A DNA stretch of 34,745 nt from a virus, in IMG/VR virus record IMGVR_UViG_3300006894_000003, positions 1 to 34,745 of that record. The stretch is one strand, 5' to 3'. Positions 21,079 through 27,950 of the stretch are shown in pieces. Every line of letters begins with the position of its first letter. Within the stretch, counting starts at the first letter, position 1. Under the pieces are notes generated by a model. That model was not told the DNA's origin. It worked only from the letters and a program-made list of their open reading frames with translations, and did not search any database. The translations under genes were made by a program, and so were the position numbers.

Positions 21079-21914
21079 TGGAACTCCATCTGAACGACGA
21101 CCAGGGCAAAGAGCTGGTGTTCACGCCGTATGACGACGCCAGCCTCATGGTCCGGCTGCACGACCGGGCCACCGGCTCCCTGAAGCTGGACTCAGGCGAC
21201 GCCGACCAGCTGTGGGAGTTCCTGGGCAAGTGGCTGGACAAGGGCACCGCCCCGGCGGCCCCTGCGCCCCTCACAGCGGCCGACGTACGCGCCATCGCCT
21301 CCCAGGTCGCCGGAGAGGTCGTAGCCCTCCACATGAGCCCTCAGGCCCGCCTGAGCGACGCTGTGGCCGCGCGCCTGTGCACCGTCCCGAACTGCCAGCG
21401 GTTCCCCGGGGTGTCGGAGCACTTCGAGCACGACGCCCCGGCCACGTGCGAGGGGTGCCGTGGCGGCAACCACCCGCACGTGTTCCGCCCGTGCCCCGTG
21501 TGCGAGTGCGGGTGGCGGGAGACGGACCCCGAGCCCCACGACGTCGGCCACCCCCTGGACCCGGTCGGCACCTCCTGGTCCGACCGCATCTGGAACGCGC
21601 CCGAGCCCGTCCGCTGCACCATCCCGGCCCCGGCGGGCGCGCTTCTCACGGACACCTGCCCCATGTGCGGATACCTCTGGATGCTCCACCAGCGGGCACC
21701 CAAGCCGAGCGAGCGGCCCCTACGGACCCCCTGCGGACTCTGCGGGAAGCCCTGGAGCGACGTCCACGGCCAGCCCGGCGACCCCTGCACGGGTGCGCCC
21801 AGGCAGCTGGTCGGGTGCGAGTGCGGGCACCGCTGGGGAGTGCACGCTGAGGTAGGGGGTTGTATCCGGTGCGAATGCAGCACGCCCCCGCCGCCCGTGC
21901 CGAGTGCGCCATGA
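21078..21914 (+). CDS. Multi-zinc-ribbon protein (278 aa)
   Basis: I chose ATG 21078, seven bases after AAAGG; ATG 21075 (overlapping the previous stop) adds one Met. Residues 1-100 are a beta/helical domain with DRATGSLKLDSGDADQLWEF. Residues ~105-278 carry a series of Cys pairs: CTVPNC, CEGC, CPVCECGW, CPMCGYLWMLH, CGLCGKPWSDVH and CECGHRWGVH-x5-CIRCEC. Several follow C-x2-C-G-x3-4-x-x-H, so this may be a chain of duplicated zinc ribbons. The last third overlaps the start of the GRGTGC-word array. Function unknown; nucleic-acid or protein scaffold is plausible. Confidence 0.6.
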   Translation: MELHLNDDQGKELVFTPYDDASLMVRLHDRATGSLKLDSGDADQLWEFLGKWLDKGTAPAAPAPLTAADVRAIASQVAGEVVALHMSPQARLSDAVAARLCTVPNCQRFPGVSEHFEHDAPATCEGCRGGNHPHVFRPCPVCECGWRETDPEPHDVGHPLDPVGTSWSDRIWNAPEPVRCTIPAPAGALLTDTCPMCGYLWMLHQRAPKPSERPLRTPCGLCGKPWSDVHGQPGDPCTGAPRQLVGCECGHRWGVHAEVGGCIRCECSTPPPPVPSAP

Positions 21915-22986
21915 GTGCGCGCATCTGCGTCCACTGCGGGATGGACCACCTGGGCGTAGGGCACCCGGTACAGCTCTGCAAGTGCGGTCACTGCACCCGG
22001 GTGCACTCAGGCTCTTACGGCTACGGGAACTGCCACGAGGACGAGTGCGAGTGCACCTGGTACGCACGGGACGACCGGAAGCGGTGGTGGAAGTGAGTGC
22101 GATCAAGAGCACCGACACGATCCTGTGGGGTGCACTCGGGTGCGCACTCGTAGGCACAGCGCACTCCGAATGGTCCCTGGCCGTCAGCGTGGGTGCGCAC
22201 CCGTGGATTGCGGCGGCCGTACCCGGCGCACTCGACCTCTACGTGATCCGCGCACTCCAGGTCCGCCGGGACGTCTTCCTCTCCGTACTCGCCATGGTCG
22301 CGGCCAACGTGGCCTGGTACCTCGTGCACTCGGGGGACCTGCCCGTGGACTGGCCCCTGCGGAGTGCGGTGGGTGCGGTCGCACCCCTGGTCGTCTGGCG
22401 GGTGCACGCCCTGAAGTACACCCGCACCCGCCAAGAGCTGCTGTGGGGCCTGGAAGCGGGTGCGGAGAGTGCACCCGAACCGGAGCGCACCCGCTCGCGG
22501 TCCCGGTGGCCCTGGCGCAAGACGAGTGCACCCGCACCCGGCGAGGAGCCGCACCCGGTAGAGGACGAGTGCGCACCCGCGCACGAACCGTGGTGCGGTC
22601 TGACGCACCCGGATGACGAGCCGTGCTCCGAGTACGGGTACCCGCCCGCACCCGAGCCTGCACCCGTATGGAGCCCCGGGTACCACCTGGACGGGTGCGA
22701 CGGGGTGCACCCCCTGGAGGGGCCCGCCGAGTGCATCCTGCGGGCCCGGGAGCTTACGGGTGCGGTCGCACCCGACTACGTACCCGCCTGGCTCGAATCG
22801 GGTGACCTCGCGAGTGCGGACGAGTACGCCGACAAGTGGGAGTGCCCGGACGCACCCGTACCGCACCTGCGTGCCGTACCCGCACTCGCACCCGAAGACG
22901 AAATGGATCACACCCTGCACTCCAAGGAGTGCCCCGACGGGTGCGCGTGCCCGAGTGCACTTGCCTACGTACCCCAGGCCGCACTC
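21790..22986. repeat. Dense array of short word GRGTGC / GCACYC
   Basis: About 55-60 copies (hand count) of GAGTGC, GGGTGC, GCACTC and GCACCC lie in ~1.2 kb spanning the end of the 21078 gene, all of the 21911 gene and most of the 22093 gene. The words fall in all codon phases and often pair into palindromes such as GGGTGCACTC (21999-22008, 22128-22137), GAGTGCACCC (22467-22476, 22524-22533), GGGTGCACCC (22703-22712) and GGGTGCGCACTC (22138-22149). The array ends abruptly near 22986. The following 1.2 kb holds about two copies. Confidence 0.8.
21911..22096 (+). CDS. Small zinc-ribbon protein (61 aa)
   Basis: ATG 21911 overlaps the previous TGA (ATGA). The peptide starts MSARICVHCGMDHLGVGHPV and continues LCKCGHCTRVHSGSYGYGNC, then HEDECECTWYARDD. 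C-x2-C-G-x-x-H, C-x-C-G-H-x3-V-H and C-x4-C-x-C repeat the pattern of the C-terminal ribbon of the preceding protein (CECGHRWGVH...CIRCEC), so it looks like a detached copy of that domain. It ends with the basic KRWWK. Entirely within the GRGTGC-word array. Confidence 0.6.
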   Translation: MSARICVHCGMDHLGVGHPVQLCKCGHCTRVHSGSYGYGNCHEDECECTWYARDDRKRWWK

Positions 22987-23142
22987 ATGACAGGCGACCT
23001 GGAGTACCTGCCCACCGCCCAGGAGTACATCGCCACCGCCGACCGCCCCACCGTCCGGGGCCTGCGCCGCTACGCGAACGTCGGCCAGGCCCGCGCCGAA
23101 CGCCTCCTCGCCCACCTCGGGGTCCGGAAGGAGAAGTCGTGA
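22093..23142 (+). CDS. Membrane protein with DUF2637/SpdB-like N-terminus and HTH-like C-terminus
   Basis: A 349-residue protein; GTG 22093 overlaps the previous TGA. Residues ~8-105 hold about four hydrophobic segments (ILWGALGCALVGTAHSEWSL, AVSVGAHPWIAAAVPGALDL, VFLSVLAMVAANVAWYLV, AVGAVAPLVVW); 'W-x-A-A-A-x-P-x-A-L-D' recalls DUF2637/SpdB proteins of Streptomyces plasmids. Residues ~125-315 are Pro/Glu/Cys-rich and low in complexity. Residues ~318-345 (RPTVRGLRRYANVGQARAER, LLAHLGV) look like a short HTH. The biased codons (AGT, GCA, TGC) come from the GRGTGC/GCACYC words. A membrane-DNA tether is a guess supported by this layout only. Confidence 0.5.
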   Translation: MSAIKSTDTILWGALGCALVGTAHSEWSLAVSVGAHPWIAAAVPGALDLYVIRALQVRRDVFLSVLAMVAANVAWYLVHSGDLPVDWPLRSAVGAVAPLVVWRVHALKYTRTRQELLWGLEAGAESAPEPERTRSRSRWPWRKTSAPAPGEEPHPVEDECAPAHEPWCGLTHPDDEPCSEYGYPPAPEPAPVWSPGYHLDGCDGVHPLEGPAECILRARELTGAVAPDYVPAWLESGDLASADEYADKWECPDAPVPHLRAVPALAPEDEMDHTLHSKECPDGCACPSALAYVPQAALMTGDLEYLPTAQEYIATADRPTVRGLRRYANVGQARAERLLAHLGVRKEKS

Positions 23143-23363
23143 AGTTCATTGTGGCCCAGAACTACCAGCGCTACCTGTGGTGGTGCCGGGAGCAGAACCC
23201 CCCGCTCAATCCGCGCGGCCCCGAGGTCCGATACGTGACGGACGCCCGGGTGCTGCGGGGGCTCAGCAACATCAACTACCTGTGCCTGAACGGCTGGATG
23301 GACCGCCCCGACTGGCGGGACATCTACCACGAGCTCCTGATTCGCGGGGGGCGGCAGGCATGA
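23139..23363 (+). CDS. Small hypothetical protein (74 aa)
   Basis: GTG 23139 overlaps the previous TGA, with CGGAAGGAGAA upstream. The protein is MKFIVAQNYQRYLWWCREQN, then PRGPEVRYVTDARVLRGLSN, INYLCLNGWMDRPDWRDIYH and ELLIRGGRQA. It is compact with many aromatic residues and resembles small alpha/beta proteins common in actinophages (often starting 'F-x-I-x-A-x-N-Y-x-x-Y-L-x-W-C'). Function unknown. The GRGTGC-word array has already ended, so base use is normal again. Confidence 0.6.
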   Translation: MKFIVAQNYQRYLWWCREQNPPLNPRGPEVRYVTDARVLRGLSNINYLCLNGWMDRPDWRDIYHELLIRGGRQA

Positions 23364-23443
23364 GGGACGTCATCTCCGGCCTCCTGTGGGCCATCTTCAC
23401 CCTCGCTTCGCTCATCGCCTTCCTGGACTGGATGCTCCCGTGA
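23360..23443 (+). CDS. Tiny membrane peptide (27 aa)
   Basis: ATG 23360 overlaps the previous TGA and its TGA overlaps the next GTG, with GGGGGGCGGCAGGC upstream. The peptide MRDVISGLLWAIFTLASLIA FLDWMLP has one hydrophobic segment (about residues 5-22) with an acidic/aromatic end. It is kept here because the 4-base overlaps on both sides are the rule throughout this block. It could be a micro-holin, a signal-arrest-like peptide or a modulator of the next membrane protein. Confidence 0.45.
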   Translation: MRDVISGLLWAIFTLASLIAFLDWMLP

Positions 23444-23961
23444 ACCTGACCGCGCCGCAGGGCATCACCTACGGCACCCTCGTGATCGGCCTGATCGCCC
23501 TCGCGGCGGAACTCGCCGACTGGTACCCGGGCTGGAAGGCCCTGAAGAAGAAGCCCCTGGCCTACCTGGCCAACCTGGTCCCGTTCACCTTCATGTGGGC
23601 CGTCGGAGCCCTCATGGCGATGTGCGCAGGGGGCCTGATCGGATGGGCCACGGACTGGTTCGTCTGGGGGGCCGGATGGCTCGGAGACGGGGCCCTGATC
23701 TACGGCCTGGGCGGGGAGCGCCAGGCGGTCGCCCAGGGCCTCTCACAGCCCCTCACGAACGGCGGCCTGGCCATGACCCTCATCATCCTCACGATGGCCG
23801 TTATCCGCCTCAAGAAGGGCGGCGTGGACTGGAGCCGCAAGCGCGGCATCATCTCCGGCGCCACGCTCGGCCTGTCGGCAGGAGTTGCGGCCGTCGTGGC
23901 CGTCCCCCTCGCATCGGCCGTCAACATCGCTGGGGCCTGGATCCCGGGAGGGGCGCTGTGA
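23440..23961 (+). CDS. Membrane protein with about four TM segments (173 aa)
   Basis: GTG 23440 overlaps the previous TGA. Hydrophobic segments are near residues 10-27, 43-70, 104-122 and 136-160, separated by basic loops (GWKALKKKP, RLKKGGVDWSRKRG). A middle loop with ADLW-like aromatic clusters (TDWFVWGAGW) lies near the membrane surface. No transporter or enzyme motif is visible. Similar four-TM proteins occur in actinophage accessory regions without known function. The following gene overlaps by four bases. Confidence 0.6.
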   Translation: MNLTAPQGITYGTLVIGLIALAAELADWYPGWKALKKKPLAYLANLVPFTFMWAVGALMAMCAGGLIGWATDWFVWGAGWLGDGALIYGLGGERQAVAQGLSQPLTNGGLAMTLIILTMAVIRLKKGGVDWSRKRGIISGATLGLSAGVAAVVAVPLASAVNIAGAWIPGGAL

Positions 23962-24164
23962 GTTTCAACTTCGAGACCTACAGCCGCTACCCCTACGGGT
24001 GCAGGTGGTGTGGAACCCCGAAAGACAGGCACGGGTGGCGGTCGGGGTGCCTCAGCTCCACCCGCCGCTGGGAAGCTCCGCAAGACTGGCTGATCAAGGT
24101 CCGCATGCAGCTCCGGAAGGCCGACTCCAACCGGTGGCAGCGGCCCGGAGATGAGGACCGATGA
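23958..24164 (+). CDS. Small Cys-containing basic protein (68 aa)
   Basis: GTG 23958 overlaps the previous TGA with GGGAGGGGCGCT upstream. MSFNFETYSRYPYGCRWCGT then PKDRHGWRSGCLSSTRRWEA and PQDWLIKVRMQLRKADSNRW. C15-x2-C18 with a following His and Cys (H25, C31) could bind zinc. Basic and aromatic. Function unknown. Confidence 0.55.
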   Translation: MSFNFETYSRYPYGCRWCGTPKDRHGWRSGCLSSTRRWEAPQDWLIKVRMQLRKADSNRWQRPGDEDR

Positions 24165-24493
24165 CGCCTGAAGAGCAAGGCGCGGCCGTCCTCGTGACGG
24201 CCGCCGCCGGGGTCGGACTCGCGGTCTTCGTCTACAGCCGTGACGCGTTCGTCCTCCTGGTGTGGGCCCTCGGGGCGGCCGCCGTGTGGTGGGCCACCGA
24301 GGCCAAGCGGACCCCCAGGAAACGCGTGCAGGATGCACCGGACCACTCCCCTCCCCCACCGGGGGACCCCTCTCGAAAACAAGAACCGCAGGTCATCGCA
24401 GTGCGCGACACCACGCACCCCAACCGCTGGACCGTCACCCGGCCATCGCCGTGGATGACCGAAGAGATCGAGAAAGACAGGGACGAATCATGA
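24161..24493 (+). CDS. Two-TM membrane protein (110 aa)
   Basis: ATG 24161 overlaps the previous TGA. Hydrophobic segments are near residues 8-25 and 29-45 with a very short turn (YSRDAF), followed by a basic region and a Pro-rich, charged tail (TEAKRTPRKRVQDAPDHSPP, then RWTVTRPSPWMTEEIEKDRD). Hairpin topology with cytoplasmic tail. It could be a holin-like or membrane-anchoring protein; nothing decides this. Confidence 0.55.
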   Translation: MTPEEQGAAVLVTAAAGVGLAVFVYSRDAFVLLVWALGAAAVWWATEAKRTPRKRVQDAPDHSPPPPGDPSRKQEPQVIAVRDTTHPNRWTVTRPSPWMTEEIEKDRDES

Positions 24494-24702
24494 ACGAGGA
24501 ACCCGAGCGCACCACGAAGTACGTGGACGTGACCGTCCAGCTGATCTTCATGGGGAGCTACTACGACGCGGACGAGTGCGGATCGGTGGCCACGGGGTGG
24601 ATTGACGCCGGTCTCGAAGACCGGGACAACCTGCGCGGCTGGACCACCCGGGTCACGAGCACCCGTGAGGTCCCCGGCGACCCGGAAGGGTTCGACGCGT
24701 GA
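24490..24702 (+). CDS. Small acidic protein (70 aa)
   Basis: ATG 24490 overlaps the previous TGA (ATGA). It opens MNEEPERTTKYVDVTVQLIF and continues MGSYYDADECGSVATGWIDA, GLEDRDNLRGWTTRVTSTRE, VPGDPEGFDA: a beta strand, acidic middle and a Trp-containing strand. No family recognised. It is one of the coupled series 23139-25134. Confidence 0.55.
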   Translation: MNEEPERTTKYVDVTVQLIFMGSYYDADECGSVATGWIDAGLEDRDNLRGWTTRVTSTREVPGDPEGFDA

Positions 24703-24869
24703 ACGCCGAACAGTGGTTCTGGATGCTGATGGTCATCGCCAACGCCCTGTCGATGGGGATCCGGATCGCCCTCATGCAGCGCGACGGCATCCACTGGAGC
24801 GACTGGATGTTCATCTCCGGCGGCCTGATCATCATGGGCTACGCGGCGTACGTCGTGGGGTCGTCGTGA
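24699..24869 (+). CDS. Two-TM small membrane protein (56 aa)
   Basis: GTG 24699 overlaps the previous TGA. MNAEQWFWMLMVIANALSMG then IRIALMQRDGIHWSDWMFIS and GGLIIMGYAAYVVGSS. Two hydrophobic segments (about residues 5-25 and 36-54) separated by a short charged loop. The overlap at both ends supports translation although it is short. Function unknown. Confidence 0.5.
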   Translation: MNAEQWFWMLMVIANALSMGIRIALMQRDGIHWSDWMFISGGLIIMGYAAYVVGSS

Positions 24870-24997
24870 CCCTCAAGCAGCCCGATCCGGCCCTGGCCAA
24901 CCCGAAGTACGTCACCACCTACCAGGCCTCGCGCGGCGGGCACTACCCGCCCCCGGCCAAGCCCGTTCCCGCCACACCGAAACAGAGGGAGAACTGA
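24866..24997 (+). CDS. Small basic Pro-rich peptide (43 aa)
   Basis: GTG 24866 overlaps the previous TGA. It reads MTLKQPDPALANPKYVTTYQ ASRGGHYPPPAKPVPATPKQ REN: disordered, Pro- and Lys-rich, no domain. The AACTGATCATGGG junction after it is repeated before the 25137 gene. Confidence 0.45.
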   Translation: MTLKQPDPALANPKYVTTYQASRGGHYPPPAKPVPATPKQREN

Positions 24998-24999
24998 TC

Positions 25000-25134
25000 A
25001 TGGGATTCCGGCCGCAGCGCCCCGAGGACCAGCAGACCGTCGAAGAGATTCAGAAGACGGTCGCCGCCATGCACCAGCAGGAGCAGAACCCGCCCCCGCT
25101 CCTGCCCGGCACTGAGAACACCCAGGAGAACTGA
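25000..25134 (+). CDS. Small Gln/Glu-rich peptide (44 aa)
   Basis: ATG 25000 follows the previous TGA by two bases; GAGGGAGAA upstream gives a ribosome site. MGFRPQRPEDQQTVEEIQKT then VAAMHQQEQNPPPLLPGTEN and TQEN: one short helix and a disordered end. No family recognised. The same TGATCATGGG start context recurs at 25137. Confidence 0.45.
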   Translation: MGFRPQRPEDQQTVEEIQKTVAAMHQQEQNPPPLLPGTENTQEN

Positions 25135-25136
25135 TC

Positions 25137-25508
25137 ATGGGCTGCTACCCCAGCGCGAGCCTGCTGTACGGAGTCGACCTCGGTCTGTACGAAGAGTCGG
25201 ACTGGCCCTGGTTCACCGATGAGCTGGAGGAGGAGCACGGCAGCCCCGAGGACGTCCTGGACCGCCTGCTGCGGGGCGTCAAGGAGGTCGGCCACGACAC
25301 CTACGGCAACATCCAGAGCGGCTACACCGGCCTCGCGCTCTGCACCCAGGCAGTCCACGCCACGGCCTACAAGGCCAGGCCCGTAGGGATCGACCAGCTC
25401 ACCGGCACGGTGAAGGACGACGAAGCCCTCCGGGCCGCCTGGGCGATTCTCTACCCCGACCAGATCATGCCGGAGCCCACCTGGTTCATGGTCATCTCCT
25501 ACGGCTGA
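25137..25508 (+). CDS. Hypothetical protein (123 aa)
   Basis: ATG 25137 with CCAGGAGAACTGATC upstream. The protein is MGCYPSASLLYGVDLGLYEE then SDWPWFTDELEEEHGSPEDV and LDRLLRGVKEVGHDTYGNIQ, followed by a globular part with Cys, His and Tyr (GYTGLALCTQAVHATAYKAR) and an aromatic end (PEPTWFMVISYG). The family pattern 'M-G-C-Y...Y-G-x-D-L' occurs in other actinophages as conserved unknowns. It ends the accessory unit before the terminator at 25545. Confidence 0.6.
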   Translation: MGCYPSASLLYGVDLGLYEESDWPWFTDELEEEHGSPEDVLDRLLRGVKEVGHDTYGNIQSGYTGLALCTQAVHATAYKARPVGIDQLTGTVKDDEALRAAWAILYPDQIMPEPTWFMVISYG

Positions 25509-25544
25509 CCACTGGCTACCGGCCAGTCATGGCCTGAAGACCAC

Positions 25545-25579
25545 CACCGCCCGCCCGGGCAGATGACGGGCGGGCGGTG
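25545..25579 (+). terminator. 13-bp perfect hairpin terminator
   Basis: CACCGCCCGCCCG (25545-25557) pairs perfectly with CGGGCGGGCGGTG (25567-25579) around a 9-base loop; TCGTCGCT follows. It separates the accessory unit from the 25635 gene. Confidence 0.7.
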
Positions 25580-25634
25580 TCGTCGCTACCGTGGGAAGGC
25601 TCGGAACCGTTCCACAGCAGCAAGGAGCACCATC

Positions 25635-25940
25635 ATGACCCGCGTCTGCATCGACATCGACGACCAGGGCAACGGCAACGGGGCCGTCCCGCTGGTCAAG
25701 GCCTACGAGACCACCGTCGGAGACGGCTCCCAGGTCGACTTCTCCATCGACCACAACCTGGGCGACCGCACCCCCTTCCTCCAGGTCTACGACCTGGCCA
25801 CGGGGCTCCTGCGCGCCGACGCTGACGTCACCTGGAACGGCGACAACCGCGCCACCGTCCGGTTCGACCAGGCGCCCACCGCCCAGTCCATCCGGGTGCG
25901 CGCCGTGTCGGTGAAGCCCGCCCCCACCCCGGCCCCGTAA
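25635..25940 (+). CDS. Small beta-domain structural protein (101 aa)
   Basis: ATG 25635 with CAAGGAGCACCATC upstream. From residue ~25 it shows TTVGDGSQVDFSIDHNLGDR, TPFLQVYDLATGLLRADADV, TWNGDNRATVRFDQAPTAQS and IRVRAVSV. This matches a domain frequent in phage structural proteins ('V-G-D-G-x-x-x-x-F-x-I-x-H-N-L-G', '...V-x-V-x-F-x-x-A-P'). It is flanked by terminators on both sides, so it is a single-gene unit placed directly before lysis. It may be a head or tail decoration or fibre domain. Confidence 0.55.
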   Translation: MTRVCIDIDDQGNGNGAVPLVKAYETTVGDGSQVDFSIDHNLGDRTPFLQVYDLATGLLRADADVTWNGDNRATVRFDQAPTAQSIRVRAVSVKPAPTPAP

Positions 25941-25943
25941 GCT

Positions 25944-25963
25944 GGGACCCCTGAAGGGGTCCC
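25944..25963 (+). terminator. 8-bp hairpin with TGAA loop
   Basis: GGGACCCC-TGAA-GGGGTCCC starts four bases after the stop at 25940. It is immediately followed by a second, stronger hairpin at 25970. Confidence 0.6.
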
Positions 25964-25969
25964 ATCAGG

Positions 25970-26006
25970 ACAGCCCCCGCCACTCACGGCGGGGGCTGTC
26001 TCGTTT
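25970..26006 (+). terminator. 12-bp hairpin with U-rich end
   Basis: ACAGCCCCCGCC (25970-25981) pairs perfectly with GGCGGGGGCTGT (25988-25999), loop ACTCAC, followed by CTCGTTTA. This is the best intrinsic terminator in the window and isolates the lysis/packaging unit from upstream transcription. A promoter for the endolysin must lie in the next ~25 bases or come through the terminator. Confidence 0.75.
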
Positions 26007-26032
26007 ACGCTTGTACGAACCGACACAGGGAC

Positions 26033-27157
26033 GTGATCGAATTGGCCATACCGCCGACCGCCGACGAACTCGTAAGAGCTCTCAGGGCCGAAGGCCTGAC
26101 CGTCGTCGAGTACAAGTCCTGGCGGACCCACAACCGCAACCATAAAGGCGCCTGGGGCCCCGTCAACGGCGTGATGCTCCACCACACCGCCAGCTCGGGA
26201 GAGATGAGCTCCGTAGAGCTCTGCTACAGCGGGCACTCCACCCTCCCGGGCCCGCTCTGCCAGGCCGTCATCGCCAAGTCCGGCACCGTCTACCTGACCG
26301 GGAACGGCCGCGCCAACCACGCGGGAGGCGGGGACCCCAACGTCCTTCAGGCCGTCATCGACGAGCGCTACGGCGACGTCCCCCCGGTCACCCGCATGCA
26401 CGACGGCAGCGCCGGAGCCGTGGACGGCAACGCCCGCTTCATCGGCGCCGAGTGCATCAACCTCGGTGACGGCAAGGACCCATGGCCCCCCGCCCAGGTG
26501 GAGGCCATGGTGCGCTTCTCCGCCGCCGTCTGCCGCCTCAAGGGCTGGACCGCCAAGTCCACCATCGCGCACCGCGAGTGGTCGAACTGGAAGCCCGACC
26601 CCGCCGGGCCCGGCATGCCGTCCATGCCCCAGATGCGCGAGCGCATCGCGGCGCGCCTGTCCCACAGCTCCACCTGGACCGGCGACCGCCCCGCCCCCGA
26701 GACCCCCCTGCCCGACTACGGAAACGAAGATCCCATGAGCACACCGAACCTCTCCGCCCTCGCGCGGGCCGAGAATCTGATCCTCCTCAAGGACACCCCC
26801 CAGACCATCTACTGGACCGGGGAGCACACCGACGAAGGCAGTGAACACGGGGTCGGCGGCAAGACGGTCCTGGACGGCGGCAAGTACGTCGCCACCGTCA
26901 ACGTCCAGCTGGTGGGCCTGGGCGAGAACGAGACCGTACGCCTCTACCCCGTGGAGGAGGACGGCTCCGGCAACTACGCGGGCCAGGGCGAGGCCCACGA
27001 GATCGAGGGGCGCGGGGATCCGGCCCTGCCGGTGAAGTTCAACGCCACCATCACCGGCCGGGTCTACAACCGCCTCAGCTTCCAGGTCGTCTCGGACTCC
27101 AGCGCCACCGTCACCCTGACCAACGCCACGCTGTCCATGCTTTCGTGGCCCAGCTGA
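26033..27157 (+). CDS. Endolysin, N-acetylmuramoyl-L-alanine amidase
   Basis: A 374-residue protein. GTG 26033 is used (ACAGGGAC upstream); TTG 26042 is an alternative with better spacing. Residues ~40-215 are an Amidase_2 domain: GVMLHHTAS (H50/H51), [10 protein letters not shown] (H96), IGAECINLG (E140), [18 protein letters not shown] (H180, K187, D189), the zinc ligands and catalytic Glu/Lys of this family, which cuts the amide between MurNAc and L-Ala. Residues ~236-374 are beta-rich and probably bind the cell wall or form an oligomer; they start with MSTPNLS at a codon that could also be an internal start (26736). No SP is present, so export depends on a holin. Confidence 0.85.
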   Translation: MIELAIPPTADELVRALRAEGLTVVEYKSWRTHNRNHKGAWGPVNGVMLHHTASSGEMSSVELCYSGHSTLPGPLCQAVIAKSGTVYLTGNGRANHAGGGDPNVLQAVIDERYGDVPPVTRMHDGSAGAVDGNARFIGAECINLGDGKDPWPPAQVEAMVRFSAAVCRLKGWTAKSTIAHREWSNWKPDPAGPGMPSMPQMRERIAARLSHSSTWTGDRPAPETPLPDYGNEDPMSTPNLSALARAENLILLKDTPQTIYWTGEHTDEGSEHGVGGKTVLDGGKYVATVNVQLVGLGENETVRLYPVEEDGSGNYAGQGEAHEIEGRGDPALPVKFNATITGRVYNRLSFQVVSDSSATVTLTNATLSMLSWPS

Positions 27158-27408
27158 ATTTATCGATGGACGAGCCGACCATCCCCGAGATGCTCCGGGA
27201 CCTCCAGGCCGACGTACACCGGCTCCTGGCCAACCAGGACCAGTACGTGACGCGGGAGATCCTGGAGCTCAAGCTCGCGTCCCTCGCCAAGGACCAGGCC
27301 GAGGACCGGGCGCGGCTCGATGCGCTGAGCCGATGGGTGTGGTCGGCCGTCGTCGGACCTGTCATCGTGGGAGTCATCCTGTACCTGCTGATCGGGAAGA
27401 CGCCGTGA
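27145..27408 (+). CDS. XhlA-like holin-associated membrane protein (87 aa)
   Basis: GTG 27145 (87 residues) overlaps the endolysin end by 13 bases; ATG 27166 (80 residues) is equally possible, and neither has a clear ribosome site. Residues ~15-60 form a coiled coil ([20 protein letters not shown], then [20 protein letters not shown]) and residues ~63-84 one TM segment ([21 protein letters not shown]). This coiled-coil-plus-TM layout is that of XhlA-type proteins, which work with a holin in lysis. Placement directly after the endolysin supports it. Confidence 0.6.
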   Translation: MAQLNLSMDEPTIPEMLRDLQADVHRLLANQDQYVTREILELKLASLAKDQAEDRARLDALSRWVWSAVVGPVIVGVILYLLIGKTP

Positions 27409-27938
27409 AAGTCCTGCGATGGTGGGCGATGGTGGTCGTCCTGTCCGTGGCCGTGGCATACGCGGTCGCATACGGGCAAGACGTCGGCCAGCGCCTTGAT
27501 GAGGCCGAACGGGACCGTACGGCACTCGCTCAGCAGGTACGGGACCTGGGCGGCACGCCCGTCGTCGGCCCACGGGGCAGCGACGGGGCCGCCGGTCAGA
27601 ACGGCACCAACGGGCGGGACGGACGCGATGGCAAGGACGGGTCTCCTGGAGCGGACGGCAGCCCGGGGCCGAGCGGCCCGCCAGGACCGAACGGCGTTGC
27701 GGGACTGGCTGGACCGAATGGCCCACGGGGCGATGCAGGTGCGCCAGGGCCCACCGGACCCGCCGGACCACAGGGGGAGCCGGGGCCGCAGGGTGACCCC
27801 GGTCCTCAGGGTCCGGCAGGTCCGAGCGGGCCACCGGGGCCGCAGGGTGACGCCGCCGAGGCCTGCCCGGCGGGGTACGAGGGTGAGATCGTAGAGCTGC
27901 ACGGGCATGACTACTTCATGTGCCGAAAGGTGACGTAA
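27405..27938 (+). CDS. Membrane-anchored collagen-like protein (177 aa)
   Basis: GTG 27405 overlaps the previous TGA. Residues 1-24 are an N-terminal hydrophobic anchor or signal ([20 protein letters not shown]). A helix follows ([20 protein letters not shown]), then 32 uninterrupted Gly-X-Y triplets (about residues 55-150, e.g. [20 protein letters not shown]) and a C-terminal [20 protein letters not shown] with CRKVT. Collagen triplets without hydroxylation form trimers in phage tail fibres and spore proteins; here the anchor suggests display at the membrane or wall during lysis. Its function is open. Confidence 0.75.
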   Translation: MKVLRWWAMVVVLSVAVAYAVAYGQDVGQRLDEAERDRTALAQQVRDLGGTPVVGPRGSDGAAGQNGTNGRDGRDGKDGSPGADGSPGPSGPPGPNGVAGLAGPNGPRGDAGAPGPTGPAGPQGEPGPQGDPGPQGPAGPSGPPGPQGDAAEACPAGYEGEIVELHGHDYFMCRKVT

Positions 27939-27950
27939 GGGGCGAACGGG

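Noticed and set aside
27570-27860. DNA minisatellite in the collagen-like gene
   Set aside because: The regularity is at the level of Gly-X-Y codons with varied bases; no long exact DNA repeat is present.
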